Positions 34,736 through 45,998 of a stretch of 64,000 nucleotides of DNA are shown in pieces (within the stretch, counting starts at the first letter, position 1; every line of letters starts with the position of its first letter). The translations under genes were made by a program, and so were the position numbers. Source of the DNA: Sanguinoderma infundibulare (Eukaryota > Basidiomycota > Agaricomycetes > Polyporales > Polyporaceae); the NCBI GenBank assembly GCA_032821775.1, contig JAVLRN010000002.1, forward strand, positions 1,550,001 to 1,614,000, read 5' to 3'. The notes below the pieces were generated by a model, which saw nothing but the letters and a program-made list of their open reading frames with translations, made no database searches and was not told the DNA's origin.

Positions 34736-36053
34736 TCATATGACGAGTCGCTTGAGGTGGTAAAGGCCTTCTCGAGCTACCGCTAGAGTATCATATACGA
34801 CTCTCTCGGAGGTCGTTTCCGTCCTCGAACGCAATCTCCAGCGCAGGAAAAGGCTATTTAGCTTCGCCCGTATGTTCTCGAACATGGAAATGGCATCCCG
34901 AGCGGTGATTCGAGCGGTGGGATCCGTTCGTTGCATAGCATCGACGAGTGGCTGGAGGAACTCGAGGCCATAGTACATCTGCGAAGCCGTCAACGTTGAC
35001 CTCAGCTGAGAGATTAACGTCATACCTCTGAGAACTCTTTCAAGAAGAGGTTTCCTAGTGCCCAGACGTCGACCTTGTAGGCGTCGTATGGTACATCGTA
35101 CGACATCTCCGGTGCTTCTTTGTATCGACCGATGACACCCACCGCGAGAGGGGGAGCAGCATCCTCGGAGAAACGAATAGAGATACCGAAGTCAATGTAG
35201 AAGTAACGTACGGGATGTTCAAGTCGCGATAGAGGAGTGAGCTCGTAAACCGCATCTTCTGAGAACTTTCGTCGGACAGGGTGGTGGCCGTTGGGATACA
35301 GGGCTCGTCCGTCCATCATCATATTTGGAGGTGCTATATCCCTTTAAAATCGACGGCTAGGAAGGACGACAGGAGATGGGGTACCGGAGGACTCACCGAT
35401 GAGCTATGCGATTCCTGTGCAGGAAGTCGAGACCCTGCGCGTTGATCAGGACGAGCGGGCACACAGCGGAATCAGACGAACCTCAAGTGCTTGAAGGACG
35501 AAATCGATGACTTCGCCCACGGCCTCGAAGTCCGGTTGATTGAACGGGAGTAAGTAAGGCATGACCACCAATGTCCTCTGGGGTTCGAACGGGTCCCGAA
35601 ACACTTCGCGAATAGGAACGCAGTGGTTGTCGGAGGCGTGGATTGATGTTAGGTATCGCGCGATGTCGATTTCGGTGGTGCCTGTCGATGTGCGCTTGAT
35701 GGAAACCCGCTCCTTCGTTCGAACATGAATCGCATCAATAACGTTATACGTCTACAATAACGCAACATCTAAGTAGGAATCATAAGCCCATGACGAACGA
35801 ACGCACGACGACTCACGTCTAGCAAGATGGAATCCTCGCAGTATATCGGGTCCAAGTTCGTGTTCTCCCATGACGGTTTCCACCCGGGTTGATAACGACG
35901 CCTTAACTGGTACCCGCGCTCGTCCAGAAATTGTTGCCGTTTCTGCCAGTAAACCTCGTCTGGTAGCAAATCATAGGTGCCTTTGCGAAGGAGCTCGGCT
36001 TCGAACTGTTCTCCTTGAGGACTGAGATAAGCGTAGCCGGGTAAAGAACCCAT
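34736..36053 (-). CDS. Module-2 protein K, copy B: protein-kinase-like protein
   Basis: CDS complement(34736..34978, 35026..35341, 35397..35434, 35482..35751, 35817..36053), 367 aa, exon lengths identical to copy A. The kinase landmarks are kept: HRDIAPPN, YIDFGIS, EAPEMS, DVWALGN. Differences from copy A are few and scattered (for example RRKFSEDA for RRNFSEDA, SIRFSEDA for SIRFFEDA, and the C-terminal residue Ile for Thr). No disruption is seen, so both copies look functional. No second terminal exon lies downstream here, unlike copy A. Confidence 0.82.
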
Positions 36054-36523
36054 TAAGTGGTCAGATGGAAGTCGTAGGCTATGCACGTTGTGAAGGAGCG
36101 ACGCGAGGAGCAGGACAGATGGCGGTGAGGCCAAGTGAGGGCGGTGGTTGGCAAGCAGTGGTCGGACTCGCCGCGAGAGTTCGTCGATCAACAAGCGCTC
36201 ATCCTGAACGATCTCGATTTGGTCCAGTACGAGTACTGCTGGCGCCAGTGGCTGTCCTTTGTCCGTTGGCCTTCAATGGCCGCCCTCCGACATGCTCCTT
36301 CCACGCGTTTTCGTCATGGTCTTGAGCCACTCCAGGCCGGCATCTCCGCAGCGGTTGTACAACGTGCGACTGTCTCGTATGTCCCTCGATAAAAACCCGT
36401 TCAGCTCACCCATCTCTCCTTTGCAATCTTCCCCTCCTCTTCCACTGGCACTACGCCACTCTAAGAGTGCTGCACACATCACGAGTACCTCCACATTTAC
36501 TGATCACGAACCGTATTCTCAAC

Positions 36524-37718
36524 ATGGCTAGTGGCTACGACATCTGGGGCGTCATCGGCAGCGTTTTGGGCCTCTTGACCTTCTTCCAGCTCTTCGCCGC
36601 GTTCGTCAATAGCCGACTTCCCTTGAAATGTCTTCGCACTTTCGACCAGACGCTCGAGGAAACGGAGGGTCTCCTCCGGTCTGTTGAAGAGGAGGGCCTC
36701 TTTGTCGAAGATGGAAGCGAATACTTATCTCGCGTCAAGAGACAGATTGAAAAGTGAGCACTTTGTATGCTTTTGTGCAATGACGAGTGGACTGAAGGGG
36801 TATCAGTCTATGCGATCGCATCAGACGTCTGCGAGCGGATGCGTTCGCGGCGGAGACCCGTCGGCAAGAAATCAAACAATGGTGGAGAGGGCTTTCAGGC
36901 AAAATTGCAGTATGCTCGGACGAACTAAGAGGTCTCAGAGCTAACGTTTCCGTACGTCTCCTCATTATGCAGTTCTCATCTGCTAGCTGACACCGTATGA
37001 CGTACAGACCACCAGTAGTGAAAGAAGAAAGGCCCTGGCACAACGTCAGAATGATCCCGCTACTCGGGATTCTCCACAGCCTCTAGGTGCGTACGTTGGT
37101 CGTGAATCAGTTAAATCGACTGCTGACGAACGATTAGAGGCAGTCCCGACCTCTGCCACTGCTAACGCGCAAGATGTGGATCCTTCGTCGACAGCGGAGA
37201 CGCACGGGGTGGTCGTTGAGGACGACTCAAAGAACAAGAACGAACAATCGGAAGTCAAGGAGGACACACCTGCCAACGACTCTGAAGCACAGGCCCAGTC
37301 GTCCATCCCTACTCGTCGGGCTGCTGGGATCCGTGATGGCACATCTCGTTCACACTCCACCGACACCCTCCCTCCATACCGCAGACAGACCAACCCCCCT
37401 CCGTATCCCACAGTTCCGATTCTCGTACTCGCACGGTGCACTGCCAACTCTGCCGACGCTGCACGCGCAACGCGTAAGCTGGTGAAGGCATACCGCCGGA
37501 ACCTCATGGTACACAACGTGCCCTGGCGGTCCCAGAGAGCACAGCATCTACTGCATGGAACTTCCGCCGCCGCCGCCGCGAGAGCTGTCGAGCGTCCATC
37601 GAACGCCACGCATCATTGGAAGCTCCTAGAAGAGAAGTCGAAGAGCACGCTACGTCCACACGTGGTCGTTTTGTCTTGTGGCGGTGAAGGTCACTTCCTG
37701 CCGCCTCCGAACGCCTGA
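36524..37718 (+). CDS. Module-2 protein M, copy B: single-pass membrane / coiled-coil protein
   Basis: CDS join(36524..36753, 36807..36951, 37008..37086, 37138..37718), 344 aa. Same architecture as copy A: short N-terminus, one hydrophobic helix (GVIGSVLGLLTFFQLF), an acidic helix, a 145-nt helical exon 2 (RADAFAAETRRQEIKQWW), a 79-nt exon 3, and a low-complexity Ser/Thr/Glu-rich exon 4 with TLPPYRRQTNPPPYPTVP and a C-terminal basic helix. The ATG at 36524 is chosen because it aligns with copy A; the open frame extends upstream. Divergent from kinase B with a 470-bp shared promoter region. Function unknown. Confidence 0.75.
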
Positions 37719-38796
37719 GGCGCGAACGTTGGCTATCATCAGGCAACATTCCAAGGAAAGCGCACACCAAACGTGTGTATATGCAAACGATCCGGTCTCC
37801 AGGTTTTCCCGCGTCCAGCTATGGCTCATTACGATCTTTCCTCCTGTTGCGACGCTGAGCATCGGGCACTCGTGTCTATTTCGTTCCCCGCTTCGGCTAG
37901 CCGTTGTACTTATTACCTTTATCCCAGGCGAGCACTGGGCGACGTCTGAGGGGGTTCTTCCTGTACATTCAACTTTAAATTAGTAATACTGTCTGCCGTA
38001 CAGATCTAGAGTAAATGACCATGAATTGGAACACTAACTCCACTCTTACCCCGGCCGTCGATATGCAAGGCGGGGAATGTCTATCCAGTATCCCAAATTC
38101 AGAGCAGGGTGTCGATGAAAATATAAGGCCAAGAAACCGGGTCGAAACTTCGTGACGAAGGCGGCTGCTGTGGCGACCAAACAGTTGCAAACAACCCAAA
38201 TCGTCATCGCCGCATTCGGAAGCACTGGCTTTTTAATGACCCCGGCCACTCCGCGGCCCCAACCTGGACTTAACCCCCTCATCTCATCATATCCCAGTAT
38301 GTCTCTTCCTTATGGTCGCAAGGTATGCAGTAAGCCAAAGCGACTGTCTACGGATGATGAAGGCACGCGGGGATCCCTCCGACAGGTCCTTTCGCGAAGT
38401 TAAACACGGAAACTATTGGCGGTGCGTCCGCGTCCAACCTGTCCACAGGACACGAGCGAAGATACAGAGACTGGTGAGTCGTCATGTCCAGAGCTCGATT
38501 CCTCAAGAATGAGCGCGGCTGCTGTCCATGCTATCTCCGATGATTCGTGTCTCAGCTTGGCGCATACAGTAGAGGCAAGGGGTGCAGGCGTTGCGCTGCG
38601 GCTCGTCTCGACAGTTGTCTCTACGTTACATATTGCCTCAGAGCGCAGTGGCACGTTATGAACATATTATAACAATAATCTGGGGTATTCGGACCCTAGG
38701 TACATCGAAAGTCCGGGACATAAATGAGTGTATGAGATGGTTGCGCGCCAGCGCGTCCGTGCTGATTGTGGTATTCGTGAATCCCGATATCGTAAG
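37719..38796. repeat. Flank of module-2 copy B running into module-1 copy 2
   Basis: No gene supported. From about 38050, and clearly from 38310, the sequence is homologous to 30200-31100 and, inverted, to 46000-46490, marking the outer boundary of the module-1 unit. Confidence 0.5.
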
Positions 38797-40054
38797 TCAT
38801 GTTGCGAACAGTGCCGCGAACCTGTTCGCAAATCGGCTCTCGGACTTTTCGGCAACGCCGGTCTGACTCCGAGCCGACTTCATCGACCTGTTGTCGGCCT
38901 CCGCCTTCCGTCAGGACATCAGTCAGTGCCCAGCTGCGCGCAGTTGCAATCAGAAGGACTTTACCTTTGGCCGTAGGGGCTCTCGCTCCCTCCACGATCT
39001 GTCGGCGTTACTGCGTGGCCGTTGGAGCTCTCGCTCTCTCCATGGTCTCTTAGCGTTAGTGCTTGGTCGTTGGGGCTCTCGCTCTCTCCATGGACGGTCA
39101 ATGTCCCCGCTGGGGCGTTGAGGGAACATGAGACGGCTGCGCGCGCTCGTGCAGGTTGCCTTGCTTTTGATCGTCGCGACCGACTCGGTCGAGCGTGCGG
39201 CCTCGCGTGCAGCGGCCTAAGACATCTGGTTGTTAGGCTGGGTGACCGAAAACAGCGGGTTGGGACTCACAGCAAATTGCCTCCTACGTTCTTCGCAGTG
39301 ATCCTGGTCCGCGTTAATTGATCAGTCGCACCGGCTTCAGCACAGATGTAACCGCCATTGTACTCACCTCGAGTTCTTTCTCGTACTCTGCCGCCAAACC
39401 TGGGTTCTCCTGGCACTTGGCCTGCCACTTCTCCCATCGCCTCTCCCACTCTTCCCTCAGAAACGTCATTGCCTTGGTCCCGTACACATAAGGCACCGTT
39501 CCTTTGGGACCGCCCACTTTCCATACATCGTCAGGAGGATGCATGTGTCGGAACGGCCATGCAATGACATAGCTGTTTGGCTGTTCCATCTCTGGGAGAG
39601 AGTGGAGATGGCAGAGATCGTCGGGAAGGATGTCGTGGGGCGCGTCGGGCTCGGAGAAGTACTGGGAGATGTCGTCGTTTGGTGCGACGCGGACGGAGAA
39701 TTCTTGGAAGATGCGGGGCATCTTCGAGATATGGCTCTTGCTGTACGTGGTGCCCAGACATATTAGGAGCCCCCGCTGGTGGTCGACGTGATCTTCCATG
39801 ATTATGGCTGGTCGAGGGTCTTTGTGTTTTGTGCCGCCGGTGGAGCTTGTAAGACTGAAGAGTGATCGCATAGACCTTGCGAAACCAGCGCTTGCAGGGT
39901 CCAGGTTGGAGAGTGGGTGGCGGAGGATGTCGTAAATCGGCGTGTATACAGACTCGTGCACGCCGTAGACGTCGCCTTGAACATATTGCATCAGTGGATT
40001 GCGTGGCAATGGCGAATCGACCTCCGTCCCCGAGCAGCTGGCACAGGTAAACAT
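38797..40054 (-). CDS. Module-1 protein X, copy 2
   Basis: CDS complement(38797..38904, 38965..39216, 39271..39303, 39368..40054), 359 aa. Exon 1 starts MFTCASCSGTE (a CxxC pair) and carries the core motifs DVYGVHESVYTPIYDIL, PRPAIIMED, LLICLGTTYS, RIFQEFSVRVAP, HLHSLPEMEQ, GGPKGTVPYVYG. Exon 2 is 11 codons. Exon 3 contains about three tandem 16-residue units (RPWREREPQRPSTNAK type) where copy 1 has only one. Exon 4 ends RFANRFAALFAT. Exons 2-4 are almost identical at DNA level to copy 3, while exon 1 differs at about 35 of 229 residues. Unknown function. Confidence 0.73.
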
Positions 40055-40168
40055 GATTGTGGCAAGGAATGTTAACGGTGGGGATGGGGGAAATGGTTAG
40101 GGCCCAGCCTGAAGCGTGAAGGAGGGTATGAGATAGCGAGAGAGCGAAAAATGGGTTGTGCGAAGGGT

Positions 40169-40213
40169 CCTTGGGTATGGTCCATATGTACTACATCGCT
40201 CAGTGCATTGCAC
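40169..40213. promoter_or_regulatory. 45-bp conserved block, module-1 promoter copy 2
   Basis: Same CATATGTACT...ATCGCTCAGTGCATTGCAC block as in copy 1, within the 40055-40651 divergent region. A TTTATACCGCC element lies about 80 bp before the Y start. Confidence 0.55.
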
Positions 40214-40651
40214 GCGCTGGACAGCCAGCATTTCTGCATCGTTCGGACCTCGGCCTGCACGCAAGGTTCACTGTTTGAGAACGATACAACAATGTACAAT
40301 ACGCGGCTGCACGAGCAGCTGAACCGGGCGGATCACCAGGTCATGGCGGGTTTGCCGTCCCCGCCGGAGCAAACTTCAATAGCAAGCTTGGATACAAAAA
40401 CGCACTGAAACCGAAAGACTTGGAATGCTTGACAGGTTGGCAGCTCGACCAATGCACTAGCGTCAAAGCATTTACATCTCAAAAGGGCCTGATATCAGGC
40501 AGTGGCTGTCCTTTGTTGCATTGTTGTTGTTTTCCTGTCAAGTTCGGCTGAAGCCGAAGGAACTCGGATTTATACCGCCACTCGTCCGTTCGAACCCCTG
40601 CATCCCTGCCATCCTCTCCCCTCCCAGTGAAGCCTGCCCTGTGTTTCCACC

Positions 40652-41807
40652 ATGCCTTCCCTCTTCTGTCCTGCTCTCGGTGTCTATGCAGCAATCCGTA
40701 TGGATCCCACGGCAATGGTCGCCCATCTTGATGCACGGGCGCAGGAAGAGGCTCGACAGATCAATCCGAAGATGTACCTGGTGTATCTGTCATTCGTACG
40801 CTTCCTTTTCATTAAGCCCCTCTAACCTTTGCTTATATCTCATCCTGCAGGGATTGGCCCTGCCATTCCCAGGAAAGCCATGGTACGGGTACAATGTGCG
40901 GCCTATCGGGCCCTCTATGCGAGCGGTCGACGAGAAGCGGGGCTTCGACTCCGATATGTGCGTTCCGATTTTCCCGAACGAAGCGCACCCTGCCGGCCGT
41001 CGCCCCGCTCAGCCAAAAACGGCTTTTCCGTACGACAACTGCTACCATTGGTCGGGGATGGACTTGGATGTGCGCGTACATGCAAGGGAGGAGGGCTTTG
41101 ACCACGAACGCGCCGTCAGACTGCCAGCGGGGGAGTGGGTCGACATGTCACTTTTTATAAGTGAAGACAGAAGCCGGGCACGAATGGCAGAGTTGGCCCG
41201 GGAGCAGGCTTCGCCTGCTGCCGATCCTGGGCCAGGGCTTGCTGAGAGCGGGGTGGCGCGGCAGGACGAGGTTGACATATTCGAGGGTCCGGAAGATTTT
41301 CAGGACCCCGAGTACCTGCCGCTGGTTCATCTGTGGGTCGATCTTCCTGCCAACCTCAAGCAGGAGGACATCGGTAGCCCCGCGGACTTGTATCGGGAGC
41401 GATTCACGGTAATGAGGTGAGTCGCGTGCTGCCACCGTACGTCGTTTGTTTGTGAAAGCTGACCGCTTAGCAGCATTATTCGGAACGCTCATGTGCGGGA
41501 TCCCGACCTTCCGACTCTGAGGGAGCTTATGGCCCCGAAGCATCATCCTTACATCGGTGGCTCGGATTCTCAGAGCGACTTCGGCGACGTGTACAGCGAG
41601 TACACGTATGAGTCGGACGTCCGTGACGAAGACTTCGAGCAGCCGGAGGACGAGCCCCCAAAGCCAAAACGTGGGTGTATTGTGCAATCGCTACACAATA
41701 AATTATCTGACATCGGAACAGGACTCCGGCCGTTGAAGCTCTTTCGAAAGTTTCGCACGAAGGTGCGCGGCGTGTTTCGGATGCCCTACGTCCCCGTTTG
41801 GCCTTAG
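40652..41807 (+). CDS. Module-1 protein Y, copy 2
   Basis: CDS join(40652..40795, 40851..41416, 41474..41807), 347 aa. Exon 1 is again 144 nt (MPSLFCPALGVYAAIRMD). The core motifs PWYGYN, CVPIFPNEAHP, FPYDNCYHWSG, RVHAREEGFDHERA and LPLVHLWVDLPANL are intact. The linker after the core is longer and different from copy 1. The C-terminus keeps KLSDIGTGLRPLKLFRKF and ends RMPYVPVWP. No stop or frameshift. The start follows the conserved leader seen in all copies (TGTTTCC just before ATG). Function unknown. Confidence 0.75.
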
Positions 41808-43014
41808 TTGGCACTTGCATATCTATGTACACACTCGTTTGGTATTCTATGACGAAGCATCGTCCGCTCTCATACTAATACTATCGCTCAGTTCAGCCAC
41901 TGACGCACTGGAGATGATCGGCCGAAATTCACAAGGAGTTCAGGAATGCCTGGTAGACAGTGTGATGTCCTAATTGTCTTCGCGTTCTTGTCTCCACAAA
42001 CTTAACACCTCCGTACCGACACTCGACTATCGCAACTCGCTCAACCGGAACCAGTACCTGTGACAATAAGTATGAATGCGCTAGGTCCTTGCCTGTCCTA
42101 GCCCGGACCTGTGCGCGAATAATAATCGACATGTCTCACATTGACCAAACGCAACGCATGCGCCACTACTTGTATTACTATAAGGCTGAGCCCCATGCGA
42201 CTCAAATCATAAGGTGGGAGCACATACTTCAAGTAGTATTATCAGGCGTGCTCAGGTTCGGAACTTGGACCTCCGGACGCTAAGAGAGCACATTGCATCG
42301 CGGAGACCGCCATACGTGACGGTGGACAGAGCGAGATGTCGAGCGAAATGGAGAACAATTCCTTGTGGGAGGAAGGAGAGCGGGCGATGCCGGAAGTGAT
42401 TAAACCGCAACTCTGTGAGTGACCTCTTTGACACTCGATGTACATCGCCGACATAAGGGCCCTCCAAGTTACTTCGCAAACTGCATACGCGCGTGCGGCT
42501 CCTGTTGACCGTTTCGCATGTTCGCGCCTAGCCATCGCTACTAGACAGGTTTATTCCCTCAGCCAGCCATGGTCCGCGGCGCGCGCGAGTGAGTCAGCGC
42601 TCAGCTATGAGTCGTACATCGCTTTGATTTGTTCTCCTCGCCGACCCATCAGTTGTGAAGCTCGCGAAAGTGAATGCGTACACGACGGAATGGACGCTGA
42701 GGTGGCCCATGCGCTCGAACGTTCAAACTCGGCGAGGCCAAGGCATAACTTGCGTTTTGTTCAGTTTGAGATATGTCCATTCTTCCTCGCATTACTTGAT
42801 CTTCATACCTATTGTCACTAGTTCCGATCGTGCGACTCGCACCAGTCGAGTGCCGGCACGGAGGCAGGACATCGGTTCTTGATCTCTTCATGAACTTCCA
42901 CCGATCATCCCCAATGCGACAGTGTGCAAAATGAGTGACAATATTAGAATAGCAGACAGTGCATCGTATAGAATACTGAGCAAACGAGTGTGTACATAGA
43001 TATGCAAGTGCCAA
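41808..43014. other. Spacer of the module-1 palindrome
   Basis: About 1.2 kb between the 3' ends of Y2 and Y3. Both margins are the homologous Y 3' flanks (CACTCGTTTG...). The centre is not repeated elsewhere in the window, apart from a small Y-exon relic at about 42235. No intact gene. Confidence 0.5.
42235..42320 (+). pseudogene. Relic of module-1 Y exon 3
   Basis: Reads SIIRRAQVRNLDLRTLREH, against SIIRNAHVRDPDLPTLREL at the start of Y2 exon 3, then PPYVTVDRA against HPYIGGSDS. Acceptor-like TTATCAG is still present. No other Y exons remain beside it, so it is a fragment of a fourth copy on the plus strand. Confidence 0.6.
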
Positions 43015-44183
43015 CTAAGGCCAAACGAGGACGTAGGGCATCCGAAACACGCCGCGCACCTTCGCGCGCAATTTTCGAAAGAGCTTCAACGGCCGGAGTC
43101 CTGTTCCGATGTCAGATAATTTATTGTGTAGCGATTGCACAATACACCCACGTTTTGGCTTTGGGGGCTCGTCCTCCGGCTGCTCGAAGTCTTCGTCACG
43201 GACGTTCGACTCATACGTGTACTCGCTGTACATGTCGCCGAAGTCGCTCTGAGAATCCGAGCCACCGATGTAAGGACGAGGCTGCGGGGCCATGAGCTCC
43301 CTCAGAGTCGGAAGGTCCGGATCCCGCGCGTGAGCGTTCTTGATGATGCTGCGAAGAAGTCAGTTCACACAGACAAACGAGGTACGGTCACGGCATGCGA
43401 CTCACCTCATGATCGCGAACCGCTCCCGATACAAGTCTACCGGGTTACCGATGTCCTCCTGCTTGAGGTTGGCGGGGAGATCGACCCAGAGATGAACCAG
43501 TGGAATATACTCGGGGTCCTGGATATCCTCCGGACCCTTGAATATGTCAACCTCGGCCTGCCCACGAAAATCGTCCGGCCGTGGTACACCGCTCTCTGCA
43601 GGCCCTGGTGTCGCAGGGGAAGCCTGTTCTCGGGCTAGCTCTGCTAACCTTGCACGGCCCCTGTCTGGTCTTATATACAGGGAAGTCATGTCGAAACATT
43701 CCCCGGCGGGCAATCTGGCGGCGCGTTCATGGTCGAAACCCTCCTCTCTCGCATGCACGCGTACATCCAAGTCCATCCCCGCCCAATGATAGCAATTATC
43801 GTACGGAAAAGGTGTCTTCGTGTGGACGGGGGGGCGGCCGGCAGGGTGCGTCTCGTTCGGGTAGATGGGCACACACATATCTGCGTCGAAGCACCGCTTC
43901 TCGTCGACCGCGCGCAGGGAGGGTCCGACAGGCCACGCATTGTAGCTGTACCAGGACTTGCCTGGAAATGGGATTCCCAATCCCTGCGGACATAATATAT
44001 GAGCAAAGGTTCGAGGGGTTCAATGATAAGGAAGCATACGAATTTCAGGTACACCAGATACGTCTTCGGATTGATCTGTCGCGCCTCTTCCTGCGCCCGA
44101 GCATCGAGATGGGCCACCATCGCTGCGGGATCCATACGGATTGCTGCGTAGATACTGATGGAAGGACAGAAGAGGGGGGCCAT
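43015..44183 (-). CDS. Module-1 protein Y, copy 3 (inverted)
   Basis: CDS complement(43015..43348, 43406..43983, 44040..44183), 351 aa. Exon 1 is 144 nt (MAPLFCPSISIYAAIRMD); exon 3 is 334 nt as in copy 2. The core is open with changes (SWYSYN, CVPIYPNETHP, RLPAGECFDM). The exon 3 protein differs from copy 2 at only about 8 of its last 92 residues, whereas the exon 2 linker is clearly different. Intact frames and splice sites suggest a working gene. Function unknown. Confidence 0.74.
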
Positions 44184-44575
44184 GGTGGAAACACAGAGCA
44201 GGCTTCACTGGGAGGGGAGAGGATGGCAGGGGTTCGAATGGACGAGTGGCGGTATAAAACCAAGTTCCTTCGGCTCCAGCCGAAATTGAAAGGAAAATAA
44301 CAATAATGACACAAAGGACAGTTACTGCCTTGTATCGGGCCCGGGACACGCGATCGGTACATGCTTTGACGCTATTCCTTTTTCAAGCTGTCAGCATTCC
44401 AAGTCTTTCGGTTTCAGCGCGTTTTTGTATCCATGCGTGTTATTGAAGTTTGCTCCGGCGGCGACAGCAAACCCGCCATGACCAGGTGATCCGGCCGCGT
44501 ACTTTACAACGTTGTATCGTTCTCAAACCGTGAACCTTGTGTGAAGGCAGAGGTCCGAACGACTCAGAAATGCTG

Positions 44576-44620
44576 GTGCAATGCACTGAGCGATGTAGTA
44601 CATATGGACCATACCCAAGG
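44576..44620. promoter_or_regulatory. 45-bp conserved block, module-1 promoter copy 3
   Basis: Reverse complement of the block in copies 1 and 2, inside the 44184-44740 divergent region. Confidence 0.55.
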
Positions 44621-44740
44621 ACACTTCGCACAACCCATTTTTTGCGCTCGCTCTCTCGTTCTCTCATACCCTCCTTCACGCTTCAGGCTGGGCCCTAACC
44701 ATTTCCCCCATCCCCACCGTTAACACTCCTTGCCACAGTC

Positions 44741-45998
44741 ATGTTTACCTGTGCCAGCTGCTCGGGGACGGAGCATGATTCCCCTATTGCACGCGCCCCG
44801 GGATGCCAATATGTTGAAGGCGACGTCTACGGCGTGCATGAGTCTGTATACACGCCGATTTACGAAATCCTCCACCACCCACTCTCCAAGCTTGACCCCA
44901 CAAGCGCTGGTTTCGCAAGGTCGACGCGATCCCTCTTCAGCCTTACAAGCGCCACGAGCGGAACAAAGCACAAAGACCCTCGACCCGCGATCATCATGGA
45001 AGACCACGTCGACCACCAGCGGGGGCTCCTAATATGTCTGGGCACCACTTACAGTAAGGGCCATGTCTCGAAGATGCCCCGCATCTTCCAAGAATTCTCC
45101 GTCCGCGTCGCACCCCACGGCGACATCTCGCAACACTTCGCCAAGCCCGATGCACCCCACGACATCCTTCCCGACGATCTCTGCCATCTCCACTCTCTCC
45201 CAGAGATGGAGCAGCAGAACAGCTATGTCATTACATGGCCGTTCCGTTACATGCAACCCCCTGACCGTGTATGGACAGTGGACGGTCCCAAAGGAACGGT
45301 GCCTTATGTGTACGGGACAAACGCAATGAGGTTTTTGCATGCAGAGTGCGAGAAGCGATGGGAGGAGTGGCAGGCCAAGTGCCAGGAGAACCCAGGTTTG
45401 GCGGCAGAGTACGAGAAAGAACTCGAGGTGAGTACAATGGTGCATACAACTGTGGTGAAGCCGGTGCGACTGATCAATTAACGCGGACCAGGATCACTGC
45501 GAAGAACGCAGGAGGCAATTTGCTGTGAGTCCCAACCCTCTGTTTTCGCTCACCCAGTCTAACAACGAGACGTCTTAGGCCGCTGCACGCGAGGCCGCAC
45601 GCTCGACCGAGTCGGTCGCCACGATCAAAAGCAGGGCAACCTGCACGAGCGCGCGCAGCCGTCTCATGTTTCCTCAACGCCCCAGCGGGGACATTAATCG
45701 TCCATGGAGAGAGCGAGAGCCCCAACGACCAAGCACTAACGCTGAGAGACCACGGAGAGAGCGAGAGCTCCAACGGCCACGCAGTAACGCCGACAGATCG
45801 TGGAGGGAGCGAGAGCCCCTACGGCCAAAGGTAAAGTCCTTCTGATTGCAACTGCGCGCAGCTGGGCACTGACTGATGTCCTGACGGAAGGCGGAGGCCG
45901 ACAACAGGTCGATGAAGTCGGCTCGGAGTCAGACCGGCGTCGCCGAAAAGTCCGAGAGCCGATTTGCGAACAGGTTCGCGGCACTGTTCGCAACATGA
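44741..45998 (+). CDS. Module-1 protein X, copy 3 (inverted relative to copy 2)
   Basis: CDS join(44741..45427, 45492..45524, 45579..45830, 45891..45998), 359 aa, all exon lengths identical to copy 2. Exon 1 keeps the CxxC start, PRPAIIMED, LLICLGTTYS, FSVRVAP, HLHSLPEMEQ and KGTVPYVYG but has about 15 percent amino-acid change against copy 2. Exon 3 has the same three 16-residue WREREPQRP units. Intron 3 plus exon 4 differ from copy 2 at about one base in 170. Intact; function unknown. Confidence 0.73.
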
